From positions 310,001-374,000 of the forward strand of contig NZ_BAAADV010000007.1 of NCBI RefSeq assembly GCF_039522665.1: a DNA stretch of 64,000 nt, given 5' to 3'. Both the position numbers and the translations under genes were made by a program. The DNA is from Natronoarchaeum mannanilyticum. Its GTDB lineage: Archaea; Halobacteriota; Halobacteria; Halobacteriales; Natronoarchaeaceae. The notes below the pieces were generated by a model that did no database searches, was not told the origin of the DNA, and was given only the letters and a program-made list of their open reading frames with translations. Below, one piece after another: positions 33,208 through 42,680 of this stretch; positions within the stretch are counted from its first letter, which is position 1, and each line of letters starts with the position of its first letter.

Positions 33208-34326
33208 ATGACTCCGGAAGAACTCCGCGCCGACGTCCCGGCGCTCGACGAGACCGCCTACATGAACTTCGGCGCGAGCGGGCCGAGCCCCCGCCGCGTC
33301 GTCGACGCGGCCGAGTCCTGCCTGGAGCGCCACGAGTACGAGGCGCCCGTCGCCGAGGGGATGTACCCCGCGGCGTTCGATCTGTACGACGACGTTCGCG
33401 AGCGCGTCGCCGACTTTCTGGGTGCGGACGCCGACGAGATCGCGCTCACCCAGAGCACGACCGACGGGATCAACCGGATCGCCGGCGCCGTGGAGTGGGA
33501 GGAAGGCGACGTCGTGGTCAGGACCGACCTCGAACACCCCGCCGGTATCCTGCCGTGGGAGCGCCTCGAACGCCGCCGCGGCGTCGAGGTGCGCGTCGTC
33601 GAGACCGACCGTGGCCGGATCGACGTCGAGGCGTTCCGCGAGGCGGTCGAGGGTGCCACGCTCGCTTGCTTCAGCGCGCTCTCGTGGAACTACGGCACCC
33701 GGCTGCCGGTCGCAGAGCTGGTCGACGCCGCGCACGAGGCGGGCGCGCTGACGCTCGTCGACGCCGTCCAGGTGCCCGGCCAGGCGCCGCTCGACGTCGC
33801 CGAGTGGGGCGCGGACGTCGTCGCGGCGGCCGGCCACAAGTGGCTGCTTGGCACCTGGGGCGCCGGCTTCCTGTACGTCGACCGTGACGCCGAGAGCGCG
33901 CTCGAACCTGGGTCGGTCGGCTACCGCGGCGTCGAGGAACCCGATTCCGACGACTGGCAGTTCCAGGACGGCGCCGCGCGCTTCGAAGTCGGGACGACCA
34001 GCCCCGCGCCGTACGCCGCGCTCGGCGAGGCGATCGACGTCTGCGAGGAGCTCGGCGTCGATGCGATCGAGAACCGGATCGCGCGCCTTGCTGGCCGGCT
34101 CGTCGACGGCGTCCCGGAGGACCGATTGTTGAGTCCGGCCGAACCGGAATCCGGCCTCGTGACGATCGACGTCGACGATCCGGAGGCGACCGTCGAACGC
34201 CTCAAGGACGCCGGGATCGTGATCCGCGACCTGCCCGACCCCGAGGCGGTCAGGGCGTCGGTCCACGCCGTCAACACCGAGGAGGACGTCGACCTGCTGC
34301 TCGACGCGCTCGACGAGGAGTGGTGA
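33208..34326 (+). CDS. Class V aminotransferase / cysteine desulfurase-like PLP enzyme
   Basis: The ATG at 33208 is chosen; the longer frame upstream lies over the opposite-strand propeller gene. In the 372-residue fold type I enzyme, AAAGHKWLLGTWGAGFLYV holds the PLP lysine, ALTLVDAVQVPGQAPLDV the Asp pairing with the pyridine nitrogen, and QSTTDGINRIA the phosphate cup. NFGASGP at the start suits the kynureninase/NifS-like group. No obvious active-site Cys loop is visible, so desulfurase activity is less certain. Substrate is unknown. Confidence 0.8.
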   Translation: MTPEELRADVPALDETAYMNFGASGPSPRRVVDAAESCLERHEYEAPVAEGMYPAAFDLYDDVRERVADFLGADADEIALTQSTTDGINRIAGAVEWEEGDVVVRTDLEHPAGILPWERLERRRGVEVRVVETDRGRIDVEAFREAVEGATLACFSALSWNYGTRLPVAELVDAAHEAGALTLVDAVQVPGQAPLDVAEWGADVVAAAGHKWLLGTWGAGFLYVDRDAESALEPGSVGYRGVEEPDSDDWQFQDGAARFEVGTTSPAPYAALGEAIDVCEELGVDAIENRIARLAGRLVDGVPEDRLLSPAEPESGLVTIDVDDPEATVERLKDAGIVIRDLPDPEAVRASVHAVNTEEDVDLLLDALDEEW

Positions 34327-34328
34327 GC

Positions 34329-34378
34329 CTGCGGGACGGATGCAGCGGGGCGGCTGCGGGACGGACGCAGCGGGGCGG
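34329..34378 (+). repeat. 25-bp tandem duplication
   Basis: Two adjoining copies of CTGCGGGACGGA(T/C)GCAGCGGGGCGG, differing at one base, lie between the PLP-enzyme stop and the VOC gene. Each copy can form a small hairpin. It may serve as terminator for one or both converging genes. Confidence 0.6.
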
Positions 34379-34392
34379 ACGTTGCTCCGTCG

Positions 34393-34812
34393 CTACGGTT
34401 CGAGCAGCTCGACCAGGTTGTCGTCCGGGTCGCGAACGAAGAGGATGCGAGTCCCGCTCTCGGTGGTCTGTGGCCCGCTCAGCGTCTCGACGTCCTCGGG
34501 AAGCTCCTCGTAGGTCGCGTCGAGGTCCTGGACCTCCAGCCCCAGGTGCTTCGCGCCGGCCTGGTTGATCGCGCCGCCCGTGGCGTCCTCGCCCTCGGGC
34601 TCGTACTCGACGAGTTCGACGCGGGCACCACCTGCATCGAGGTGGGCGAACGTCCCGGCGGCGCCCTCGACGCCGACGCCGGTGGCGAACTCCTCACCCG
34701 ACACCGAGAAGCGAGCCAGCACGTCGAGGCTGAGCACGTCGCGGTAGAACTCGATCGATCGGTCGAGGTCGGTCACCGTCACGCCGAAGTGGTGTGCGCT
34801 GGGGCCGGTCAT
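34393..34812 (-). CDS. VOC/glyoxalase-family protein
   Basis: The 139-residue protein has two beta-alpha-beta-beta-beta units: HHFGVTVTDLDRSIEFYRDV with metal-ligand His, LVEYEP with Glu, KHLGLEVQDLDATYEEL with the second His, and ILFVRDPDDNLVELLEP with the final Glu. All four metal positions are present, so it is probably an active metalloenzyme such as a lyase or dioxygenase relative. Substrate is unknown. It converges on the PLP-enzyme gene. Confidence 0.82.
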   Translation of the reverse strand: MTGPSAHHFGVTVTDLDRSIEFYRDVLSLDVLARFSVSGEEFATGVGVEGAAGTFAHLDAGGARVELVEYEPEGEDATGGAINQAGAKHLGLEVQDLDATYEELPEDVETLSGPQTTESGTRILFVRDPDDNLVELLEP

Positions 34813-34899
34813 ATCGGAGAAGCGGCGGCGACCCGAAAAACGGCTTCGACTCGGGGCGACTCCGTCCGGTTCTCGCGGCGGCGGGACGCCGCCGCTCGA

Positions 34900-35127
34900 T
34901 CAGCGCTCGCCGAGGACGAGCACGAGCCGACCGTCCCCGAGCATCCGGTCGATCTGCTCGCGCGGGAAGTGGCCGTCGCAGTCGTCGCCGACGAACGCGA
35001 CGTGCTCGTCGGTCGCTTCGGTGACGGTCGCCAGCGAGTCGCCCGATCTGTGGCGGTACAGCACCGTCGTTCCGGGTTCCAGCGCCGCCGAACTCAGATT
35101 CAGATACTCGCTTCGAGCTGCGTCCAT
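34900..35127 (-). CDS. Conserved small protein (75 aa)
   Basis: The ATG at 35127 begins MDAARSEYLNLSSAALEPG; the longer upstream frame is a shadow of the opposite gene. Beta-rich sequence (GTTVLYRHRSGDSLATVTEA, HVAFVGDDCDG) is followed by EQIDRMLGDGRLVLVLGER. I know this only as a haloarchaeal conserved hypothetical type; a small SH3-like barrel is likely. It is divergent from the NAD(P)-binding gene. Confidence 0.6.
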   Translation of the reverse strand: MDAARSEYLNLSSAALEPGTTVLYRHRSGDSLATVTEATDEHVAFVGDDCDGHFPREQIDRMLGDGRLVLVLGER

Positions 35128-35215
35128 GCCCCCACCGCGACCCGTGGGTGGCATGGCTCTTGTGGCCGCCGGTCCCCGCCACATCTTCTTGAGGACGCCG
35201 ACCGACATCGAACGT

Positions 35216-35851
35216 ATGAACGTGCTACTCGCAGGCTCGCACGGCCAGGTCGGCCGACACGCGACCCGCATCCTCGCCGCGAGCGACCACGACGTCCGGG
35301 GGATGGTCCGGGACGAGTCGCAAACACCGGAGATCGAGGATCTGGGGGCCGAACCGGTCGTTGCGGATCTCACCGAGGACGTCTCGCACGCCGTCGAGGG
35401 CGTCGACGCGGTGATCTTCGCCGCGGGCTCCGGCGGCGAGGACGTTTGGGGCGTCGACCGCGACGGCGCGATCGACCTCGTCGACGCCGCGGAGGCCGAG
35501 GACGCCGACCGGTTCGTGATGCTCAGCTCGATCAACGCGGATCAGCCCGCGAACAGCCCCGAGGCGCTTCGGGAGTACCTCCGGGCGAAAGCGGAGGCCG
35601 ACGAGTACCTGCGGGAAAGCGACCTGACGTACACGATCGTCCGTCCCGGGCCGCTGACGAACGAGGGCGGCACCGGACGGATCCGGACCGGCGCCGGTCT
35701 CGATCGGGCCGACGTCGAGATCCCGCGCGAGGACGTCGCCCGGACGCTGGTCGCGGCGCTCGGGACCGAGAGTACGTACGGCGAAACGTTCGAACTCGCG
35801 GCGGGCGACCAGTCGATCGAAGCGGCGTTGGGAAGCCCGCTGTCGGAGTGA
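35216..35851 (+). CDS. NAD(P)-binding oxidoreductase-like protein (atypical SDR)
   Basis: The start at the ATG at 35216 gives MNVLLAGSHGQVGRHATRIL, a Rossmann GxxGxxG-type loop at the very N-terminus. VVADLTED, VIFAAGSGG and FVMLSSINAD are the next strands, and YTIVRPGPLTNEGG ends the core. Catalytic YxxxK is absent (LREYLRAK has Y and K in a shifted setting), so it belongs with NmrA/YwnB-like sugar-epimerase relatives. Role is unknown. Confidence 0.82.
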   Translation: MNVLLAGSHGQVGRHATRILAASDHDVRGMVRDESQTPEIEDLGAEPVVADLTEDVSHAVEGVDAVIFAAGSGGEDVWGVDRDGAIDLVDAAEAEDADRFVMLSSINADQPANSPEALREYLRAKAEADEYLRESDLTYTIVRPGPLTNEGGTGRIRTGAGLDRADVEIPREDVARTLVAALGTESTYGETFELAAGDQSIEAALGSPLSE

Positions 35852-35968
35852 ATTTCGGGGCGGCGGTAGACGCGCCGCTACTCGTCCCCGGCTAAAACCG
35901 TCGGCGCCGCAGCTGCGGATCGGTTGTCGAACGAGTCGGTCTCCGAGGCGCGCCTCGGCGCTGTAGTC

Positions 35969-36385
35969 TCAACGAGGGTCTGTTCCGGCCGGTGGCCGGG
36001 TGTACCAGAGCGCCAGGAGGATCAACACGGCCTGAAGCGGGAGTCGCCCCCAGCGAACGGCGGCGGAGGGATCGCCGCCGCCCGGAAGTCCCTCGATGAC
36101 GACCCCGTGGGTCGCCATGTAGACGTTCGCCGGAAAGATCGCGACGAGTAACGCGACCGTCGCCCACGCTGCGTACCGTTGAGTTCGGGGGATCAACAGT
36201 CCGATCCCGACGCCGATCTCGGCGAGACCGGACAGGTAGACGAGTGCGAGCGCCGCCGGAAAGATCGGCGGGATGATCTGGACGTACAACTCGGGCACGA
36301 CGAAATGTAAGACGCCCGCGACGACGTACGCCGGCGCCATCAGGTACAGTATCGGACGTTTGAGCCGACGCAGGTCATCCTTCAT
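35969..36385 (-). CDS. DoxX-family membrane protein
   Basis: The 138-residue protein has four TM segments and typical DoxX features: ILYLMAPAYVVAGVLHF with HFVVPELYVQIIPPIFP, LVYLSGLAEIGVGIGLLIP, and LVAIFPANVYMATHG. DoxX-like proteins include thiosulfate:quinone oxidoreductase subunits and uncharacterised redox-linked membrane proteins. It stands alone. Confidence 0.82.
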   Translation of the reverse strand: MKDDLRRLKRPILYLMAPAYVVAGVLHFVVPELYVQIIPPIFPAALALVYLSGLAEIGVGIGLLIPRTQRYAAWATVALLVAIFPANVYMATHGVVIEGLPGGGDPSAAVRWGRLPLQAVLILLALWYTRPPAGTDPR

Positions 36386-36436
36386 CGGTGCTGGTTACAG
36401 GTCAGAACGGTGAAACAGTTTCGACCGGTCGCTGCA

Positions 36437-36490
36437 GGATCTGAACCACGCAAACGCTGGCTTGCGCTCGCGTTTGCGTGGTTCAAATCC
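36437..36490. terminator. Long stem-loop (21-bp inverted repeat, one mismatch)
   Basis: GGATCTGAACCACGCAAACG plus C (36437-36457) is mirrored by GCGTTTGCGTGGTTCAAATC plus C (36470-36490), with a 12-base loop; the inner 15 bp are perfect. It lies downstream of the amidohydrolase and upstream of doxX, both leftward, so it could end the former transcript. The outer bases read as a T-arm-like GGTTCRANTCC on both strands, so a tRNA-derived repeat is an alternative. Confidence 0.45.
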
Positions 36491-36553
36491 TTCGCGGTAC
36501 GTCGTTCGCTCGTCGCGTCCGCTTCTCGCAGATGGTCGTTCTCATAGGTTCCT

Positions 36554-38020
36554 TCAGAAGGGGAACCGATCTCTGGCTGACTGGAACGCGAGCCGGCCGA
36601 GCAACTGGGCAGGGCCGCGCTTCGGTACGTCGCGCGCGATGTTCACCGAGTTTGGCGGTTCACTTCCTCCGATACCGAGTTCCCAGTCAGTCTCCGACGC
36701 AAAACGCTCGACAGCGGACTCGGCGCGTTTCCGGATCGTGTCACCGTCCATCGTCTTCGCTTCACCGCCTTCCATCAGCACGTCGCCGTCGACGATGACC
36801 ATCTCCACATCGGCGGACGTCGCGTTGTTGGCGACTTGTGCCGGAATGTTGGTCAGGGGCGTGAACTTCGGCTTGTCCACGTTGAGCAGGATGATGTCGG
36901 CGCGCTTGCCGGGTTCGAGACTACCGATCTCGTCGCCGACGCCGAGTGCCTTCGCCCCCTCGATAGTGAGCATCCGCACCAACTCCATCGAGTGGTACTG
37001 CCCGGCCGACCGCTCGAGGTTGGCCGCGAGTCTGGCCTGTCGGGCCTCGCCGAACATGTTGTACGAGTCGTGCCAGTAGTGGTCGTCTATGCCGAGACCG
37101 ACGTCGACACCGGCTGCACGGAGTTCCGGTACCGGCGTCCACTGTACGTCGCTGCCCGTGTTCCAGTACGAGAAGATCGATGGACAGTGTGCGACGGACG
37201 CGTCCGCCTCAGCCGTTCGCTGGATGTCCTCGTCGTCCGCGAGGCGGAAGTGCGCGGCCACCAGCCGATCGTCGAGGAGGCCGACATCGTCGAGGAGGTC
37301 GAGTGAGTCGTTCGCACCGTTCGAGCGCGCCATCGTGTTGCTCTCCTCGAGTTCGAGCAGATGCGTGTGAACGAGCAAGTCAGGATACTCCGCGGCGAGG
37401 TCAGCGGTGCGCTCCCACAGCTCGCGCGTACACGACCAGTCGTCGTGGGGGTTGATCGTCGCGCGGATGCGGCCATCATACGCGTTGTGGTACTCGTCGA
37501 TGAACTCGCGGGCGCGGGTGAACTGCTCGTCGACGGGGACGTCCCAGAAGAGGTCGGAGAGTGCCGGGCCGAAGAACCCGCGGAGGCCCGCCTCGCCGAA
37601 CGTCTTCGCACCCGCGCTCGGACGGACGTCTTGCGAATTGACGGTGGTGACGCCGCCCGCGAGGAAGTTGAGTGCGGCGAGTTCGTATCCCGCCTCAGTG
37701 AGGTAGTCGAACTCCCCGTCCGCGATCTGGCCGTAGATAGCGGTCATACTCCCCATCATCTCCAGCAGGTCGAGGTCGCTGAACGCGCCGAGCAACGGCG
37801 TCAGTTCGAGGTGAGTGTGCGCGTTGACCAGCCCCGGCATCACGAGCTTCCCTTCGCCGTCGATGACGCGCTCAGCCGCGATGTCCGCATCGTCGTCCCG
37901 AGACGACCGCACCTCCGTGATGCGGCCATCCTCGACGAGCACCGTGCCCCGTTCGTAGAGCCGATTCCTGTCGTCGACCGTGAGTACGAAGGCATCGTGG
38001 ATCGCGATGTCGGCAACCAT
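36554..38020 (-). CDS. Amidohydrolase (TrzN/AtzA, SAH-deaminase-like)
   Basis: The 488-residue metal-dependent hydrolase has GLVNAHTHLELT (metal HxH) near residue 65, VHTHLLELEES, DRLVAAHFRLAD and VAHCPSIFSYW in the barrel, and DVGLGIDDH with the metal Asp. GSLEPGKRADIILLNVD marks the final beta-sandwich return. Family members deaminate or dechlorinate aminated heterocycles such as S-adenosylhomocysteine or guanine-like bases. The substrate cannot be read here. It is the last core-type gene before the accessory island. Confidence 0.8.
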   Translation of the reverse strand: MVADIAIHDAFVLTVDDRNRLYERGTVLVEDGRITEVRSSRDDDADIAAERVIDGEGKLVMPGLVNAHTHLELTPLLGAFSDLDLLEMMGSMTAIYGQIADGEFDYLTEAGYELAALNFLAGGVTTVNSQDVRPSAGAKTFGEAGLRGFFGPALSDLFWDVPVDEQFTRAREFIDEYHNAYDGRIRATINPHDDWSCTRELWERTADLAAEYPDLLVHTHLLELEESNTMARSNGANDSLDLLDDVGLLDDRLVAAHFRLADDEDIQRTAEADASVAHCPSIFSYWNTGSDVQWTPVPELRAAGVDVGLGIDDHYWHDSYNMFGEARQARLAANLERSAGQYHSMELVRMLTIEGAKALGVGDEIGSLEPGKRADIILLNVDKPKFTPLTNIPAQVANNATSADVEMVIVDGDVLMEGGEAKTMDGDTIRKRAESAVERFASETDWELGIGGSEPPNSVNIARDVPKRGPAQLLGRLAFQSARDRFPF

Positions 38021-38352
38021 CTGTTTCGATTTCTGACTGATTGCTCATCAGGATTAGTGTTGTACGCCTCCATCGGGCCAGTCCAAGGGGGCTCCCTAAT
38101 CGGGTCGCACGTCATTAATCGCAGGAATGAGGTGAGGTTAATTCGTTACGGGTTGAAATCCACTCTCTAATTACTGATACTATTTATAATCACCCCTACG
38201 CAGTACTGTGATTCTGAATCAACCCGAAAAAGGATGGGCGCTGCAGGCTCACAGCCACTCAGACGCCCGCAGGATCCCTCTCGTTCGGCCTGACGAACGG
38301 AGGGAAATCGCGGAATTCAGATCGACCCGTCATCGGTTCGCGACTCACGACT
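38021..38352. other. Gap upstream of the island integrase
   Basis: There is no gene. ACTATTTATAATCACC near 38177-38192 is a good promoter-like element, far from the integrase ATG at 38353, and GC drops sharply at 38100-38200. This stretch is where an island attachment site would be expected, but no direct repeat partner was recognised. Confidence 0.4.
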
Positions 38353-39366
38353 ATGAGTCTCGAGCCAATCGATCCGGAGACAGCACTCGAGCTGTACCTC
38401 ACGGACAAGGAAGCCGAACTCGCTGAGAGTTCGATTCAGTCGCACAGGTACCGCCTCAAGCACTTCCTGCGCTGGTGCGAGATAGAGGACATCGACAACC
38501 TCAACGACCTCACCGGTCGCAAACTCCAGCAGTATCGTCTCTGGCGTCGCGACGACGGTGACCTCTCCGTCGCCAGCGAGAAGACCCAGATGGACACGCT
38601 GCGCGTGTTCATCCGCTGGGCCGAGTCGATCGACGCTGTCGAGCAGGACCTCTCGACGAAGGTACGTTCGCCGTCGATGACGCCAGAGCAAAACACCCGC
38701 GACGAGATGCTTGAGACCGAAGAAGCCGAAGCGGTTCTCTCGTACCTTGCCAAGTACGACTACGCATCCCGTGAACATGTCACCGTCGCGCTGATGTGGC
38801 ACACGATGATGCGTGTTAGCAGCGTCAACGCCCTCGACGTCGACGACTACAATCCCGGCGAGCAGTACATCGAGGTCCACCATCGCCCAGAGACTGACAC
38901 GCCAATCAAGAACAAGAAAGATGGTGAGCGCCTGGTCGCGCTGTCGGATGATATCTGCATGCTGCTCAACGACTGGATCGAAGAGAAGCGGCCGAACGTG
39001 ACCGACGACTTCGGGCGTGAACCGCTCGTCGCGACGAGGGAGGGCCGCGCGAACAAGACTACGCTCAGGAAGTACGTCTATCAAGCAACCCGGCCGTGCT
39101 TCCGTGGGGCAGAATGCCCCGAGGATCGGGACCCAGAAGAGTGTGAGGCTGCTGTCAACGACCAGGAGGCATTCAGGTGTCCGGCGAACGTCAACCCCCA
39201 CGCCATCCGCAGGGGAAGCATCACGCACTCGCTGAACAGCGATCTCCCGGACAACGTCGTCAGCGACCGGGCGAACGTGAGCCCCGCGGTTATCGAACAG
39301 CACTACGACCGACGTTCTGAGAAGGAGAAGATGGAGCAGCGCCGCGACTACCTGGATCGTCTCTAG
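38353..39366 (+). CDS. Tyrosine integrase (XerD-like)
   Basis: The 337-residue recombinase has an N-terminal core-binding domain (SIQSHRYRLKHFLRWCEIED) and a catalytic domain with box I Arg in MMRVSSVNALDV, HAIRRGSITH as HxxR and the nucleophile in IEQHYDRRSE. A Cys-rich insert (CFRGAECPEDRDPEECEAAV) lies just before box II, seen in many haloarchaeal integrases. It marks the left edge of the accessory island. Its C-terminal MEQRRDYLDRL is echoed by the degraded tail near 44408. Confidence 0.88.
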   Translation: MSLEPIDPETALELYLTDKEAELAESSIQSHRYRLKHFLRWCEIEDIDNLNDLTGRKLQQYRLWRRDDGDLSVASEKTQMDTLRVFIRWAESIDAVEQDLSTKVRSPSMTPEQNTRDEMLETEEAEAVLSYLAKYDYASREHVTVALMWHTMMRVSSVNALDVDDYNPGEQYIEVHHRPETDTPIKNKKDGERLVALSDDICMLLNDWIEEKRPNVTDDFGREPLVATREGRANKTTLRKYVYQATRPCFRGAECPEDRDPEECEAAVNDQEAFRCPANVNPHAIRRGSITHSLNSDLPDNVVSDRANVSPAVIEQHYDRRSEKEKMEQRRDYLDRL

Positions 39367-39644
39367 GCAACCCGGCTACTTTTTTGCAAATTTTCAATAA
39401 GGACACATCCAGCGCCAGTCGATATACTACTCTGGAGCAAAGCCGGAATATACTATCAATATGGTCTCCAGGATTCGGTACTTTCCTTGATCATGACTCT
39501 TGTCCCCTGTTTCCCATTCCACCACATCAGTTGTTTCTTTGAACCACTCAACGATCTCAGTGGACCATCCACATCGAAGCCAAAGTAGCTACAATCTGGA
39601 CTTGGAGAAGCAAATCATATGTATCTCTTCCGATACTGATAGCT

Positions 39645-42600
39645 ATGGGCACTTTCTTCGCTGATTATATTGGTGACATTACTTTCCCAGACAATCAGTC
39701 GGGCAGCTCAGTGAAATATCGACAGTGTCAGAAAGGGGCCTACTGGGCGATTAAAGCTCACAAAACAACGAATAGTAACAGCCCTGCGACCATCTCTCTC
39801 CCGACTGGAGGTGGCAAGACGGCGGTCATGATGCTTGCTGCGTTCGAATATGGGGTAAACCGAGCTCTCATCATCGTCCCGTCAGACGCACTTCGAGGTC
39901 AGGTTGTTGATCGATTCGATGAACTCAAGGGGCTCAACGAGGCAGATGCGTTTTCTGGCGACACCGACGATCTGGAGGTCCATAGCCATGAAGGACGACC
40001 TACTACCGAAGATGACTGGGAATCACACACGGACGCGGACGTTGTTGTCTCAACACCGAACAGCGTGAGTGAAGTCTATGCGAACGCTGACGAGGAGCCG
40101 CTCGTATTGCCTCCCGACGGCTTCTTTGATCTCCTTATGGTTGACGAGGCTCATCATACACCAGCTCCTGGCTGGCGAGAGGTGCTTGAGAGCTTTGACA
40201 ATCTTCCGCAACTTCTGTTTACTGCCACGCCGTTCCGCCGTGAAGATCAACCACTCCCGGGTGAATTGATTTACCACTATCCGATTGAAGAAGCTCGTGA
40301 TGATTGTATCTATCACGAAGTTGGCCTTGACACAGTCATTGGGTCTGATCAGGAACTCATAGAGGAGGCAGCCGGTACACTCCGATCGTTGCAGGAGTCT
40401 AATAATCAGGCAACACTCTTAGCCCGGACAGACGAGATAAGCAAAGCTGACGAACTTTTGAACACCTACAGTAACGAGACAGCGCTTGAGCTTCGAGCTG
40501 TCCATTCAGAGACGGAAAATAATCGTGAGACCCTTGAACAGCTTCGAGACGGGGCAATCGATGGTGTGGTTGTAGTGAACAAATTCACTGAGGGCCTTGA
40601 TGTGGCAAATCTTCAAGTAGCTGTTTTTCACGAGCCGCCAAAATCATTCCCGAAGATGGTCCAAATCATCGGTCGGTTGGCCCGTAAACCAGTCGATGGT
40701 GCTCCGGCAACAATCATCGCTACCGAAGAGGCGGTCCAAAGTGAGAGTATGTCCGAAGCCGTTCGTCAGCTGTATCGCGATGACACAGGGTGGGCAGACG
40801 TCGCCGACGAGTTGATTTCAGAATATCTCTCGTTACAACAGACTGACTCCTCTGGCGGTGCGCCACCGCTGGATGCCGTGAGCCCAGACAATATTCGTCC
40901 GTACAAAACCGTCACTGTATATACACTAGACGATACCGTCTTTGAGCCATTCGCTGACGACTCAGATTTCGACGTTGGAGAGACAGATCATAGCCTCGGA
41001 TATGTCATTTCGACCCCTGACTCAGTGTGGGGGTGTATCACGACGACGCAGGAATCACCGACTTGGGGCACTGATACGATTCTGCAGAGCAAGACGTACA
41101 ATTTGCACCTCTACTGTTCACCTGATGACAGCGATCTCCTGTTTGAGTATACCTCTGATTCACGCCGGGCGAAAAAGATCCGGGGCACCCTGGTTCGTGA
41201 CCAGACGGCAGTATCACAGATCGAGGGAAAACGACTCTCCAAGGCGATGCAGTCGCTCTCAGCACCGAAATTTCGAGCCGCGGGCATGAACAATGTACTG
41301 GTTCCATCGGGGACGCAACCAGAACATAAGCTTCTGACGGGCACTGATGTGCAGGGAGCCGTGTACCACTCTGACGCCCGCCAGTATACACATGGACATG
41401 TATTCGCGTCATTTGATTCTGACACCGAGGCCCCTGATAGCGATACCGACGAAAGTGAGTCCACGTCGTCGACCAGCAATACACGGGGAATCAGTAACAC
41501 CACAGGCTCAATCTGGTCAAATTCCAAAGGTGGGCTTTCCACGTTCCAACAGTGGTGTGTGACCCTTGCAGAGAAACTGACTGCAGACCGTGAACCTGCA
41601 ATCCAGCACTTCGGAACACTCAATCAGGGTGATTCAGTAGATATACTCGATTCAGAACCGTTCTCTGTGGTACCATTCCCGGCACTGCTTACGAACAAAG
41701 TAGAGGTCCAGGATCCAAGCACACGAGATTGGAATAACGTTGATTTAGCTATTGGATTGGATGGCCCGGTACAAACTCCGACATCGTCGGTTGAGGTGTG
41801 CGTTTCCGTCGAGCCGGTGAATTCCTCAATACAGTGTACATATGACATCGCCACAAACCAGTGGTCTGGAGAGATTACTGACTACCAGTTCCGTCTCCCC
41901 GATGTGCGAACCCACTCTTCGCTGCCAGGGGATGAATTCTTGCGTAAATATCCTCCCCGATTCCACGTCGATGCCAATACGGCCGTGATGGGGGGTGCCA
42001 AATACGCTGCGGAGACCACTCTCGATGAGTTTGATCCATCGTCGCTCATCATGTCGTTCCAGCCAGATTGGTCAGACTATATCGACGAGGAAGCCAAAGA
42101 AAAACCACTTTGGTGGGAGTACGGCCCCAATCCGGACGCTAACCTTGCGGCGATTTGGGATATTACACCGACAGAATCGGTATTCTCCGCGATGGTGGAA
42201 ATACTCACATCGGAATACGGAGAGGAAGAGTATGTATTGTTTTGTGGCGATATGGGTGATGAGATTGCGGATTTCATTGATTTCCGAAAAGAGGAAAAAC
42301 AAATAACCTTCTATCATTGCAAGCGATCGTATTCAGCCGGTGTTCGGGTGAATTACTTCAAGGATATTTATCACCAGACGCTCCGTTCGCTCCGCTACAC
42401 GTACAAGCACGAACTCGTCGATCAGATCAGTGACGAGCACAACCGAAGCATTGGTTCACACATCATTCGCGGAAAAGACATCTTTGAGGATATTAGAGCC
42501 GATTTTGTTCCATCCGAGTGGGACTACACTATTTGCGGCGTCCATCCTGGTCTCAAACTCAATTTCGACCCGGAAGCTAACAATGAAAATGTTGGACGTT

Positions 42601-42680
42601 TACTCAGCGAGTGTACCGAACAAGTTGAGCGGTACAATGTTGACTTCGCGATGGTTGGAGCCGGCGATAGTTGGAAGTAA
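39645..42680 (+). CDS. SF2 DEAH-box helicase with long unrecognised C-terminus
   Basis: The 1011-residue protein has a helicase core in residues about 20-400: LPTGGGKTAVM (Walker A), LMVDEAHHTP (DEAH), LLFTATPFRR (motif III) and VQIIGRLARK (motif VI). This is the XPB/RadD-like restriction-type helicase group. Residues about 410-1011 match no family I know; there are beta-rich stretches and a Ser/Asp-rich linker near 600. No nuclease or methylase is directly coupled to it. Placement next to an integrase and before defence genes suggests anti-phage use, by inference only. Confidence 0.75.
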   Translation: MGTFFADYIGDITFPDNQSGSSVKYRQCQKGAYWAIKAHKTTNSNSPATISLPTGGGKTAVMMLAAFEYGVNRALIIVPSDALRGQVVDRFDELKGLNEADAFSGDTDDLEVHSHEGRPTTEDDWESHTDADVVVSTPNSVSEVYANADEEPLVLPPDGFFDLLMVDEAHHTPAPGWREVLESFDNLPQLLFTATPFRREDQPLPGELIYHYPIEEARDDCIYHEVGLDTVIGSDQELIEEAAGTLRSLQESNNQATLLARTDEISKADELLNTYSNETALELRAVHSETENNRETLEQLRDGAIDGVVVVNKFTEGLDVANLQVAVFHEPPKSFPKMVQIIGRLARKPVDGAPATIIATEEAVQSESMSEAVRQLYRDDTGWADVADELISEYLSLQQTDSSGGAPPLDAVSPDNIRPYKTVTVYTLDDTVFEPFADDSDFDVGETDHSLGYVISTPDSVWGCITTTQESPTWGTDTILQSKTYNLHLYCSPDDSDLLFEYTSDSRRAKKIRGTLVRDQTAVSQIEGKRLSKAMQSLSAPKFRAAGMNNVLVPSGTQPEHKLLTGTDVQGAVYHSDARQYTHGHVFASFDSDTEAPDSDTDESESTSSTSNTRGISNTTGSIWSNSKGGLSTFQQWCVTLAEKLTADREPAIQHFGTLNQGDSVDILDSEPFSVVPFPALLTNKVEVQDPSTRDWNNVDLAIGLDGPVQTPTSSVEVCVSVEPVNSSIQCTYDIATNQWSGEITDYQFRLPDVRTHSSLPGDEFLRKYPPRFHVDANTAVMGGAKYAAETTLDEFDPSSLIMSFQPDWSDYIDEEAKEKPLWWEYGPNPDANLAAIWDITPTESVFSAMVEILTSEYGEEEYVLFCGDMGDEIADFIDFRKEEKQITFYHCKRSYSAGVRVNYFKDIYHQTLRSLRYTYKHELVDQISDEHNRSIGSHIIRGKDIFEDIRADFVPSEWDYTICGVHPGLKLNFDPEANNENVGRLLSECTEQVERYNVDFAMVGAGDSWK

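Noticed and set aside
38317-39303. 328-residue minus-strand frame
   Set aside because: It is antisense to the island integrase with its box I, box II and Tyr motifs.
39645-42680. Hachiman HamB
   Set aside because: The helicase group is similar, but no HamA-like (DUF1837) gene is adjacent and the C-terminus is unmatched.
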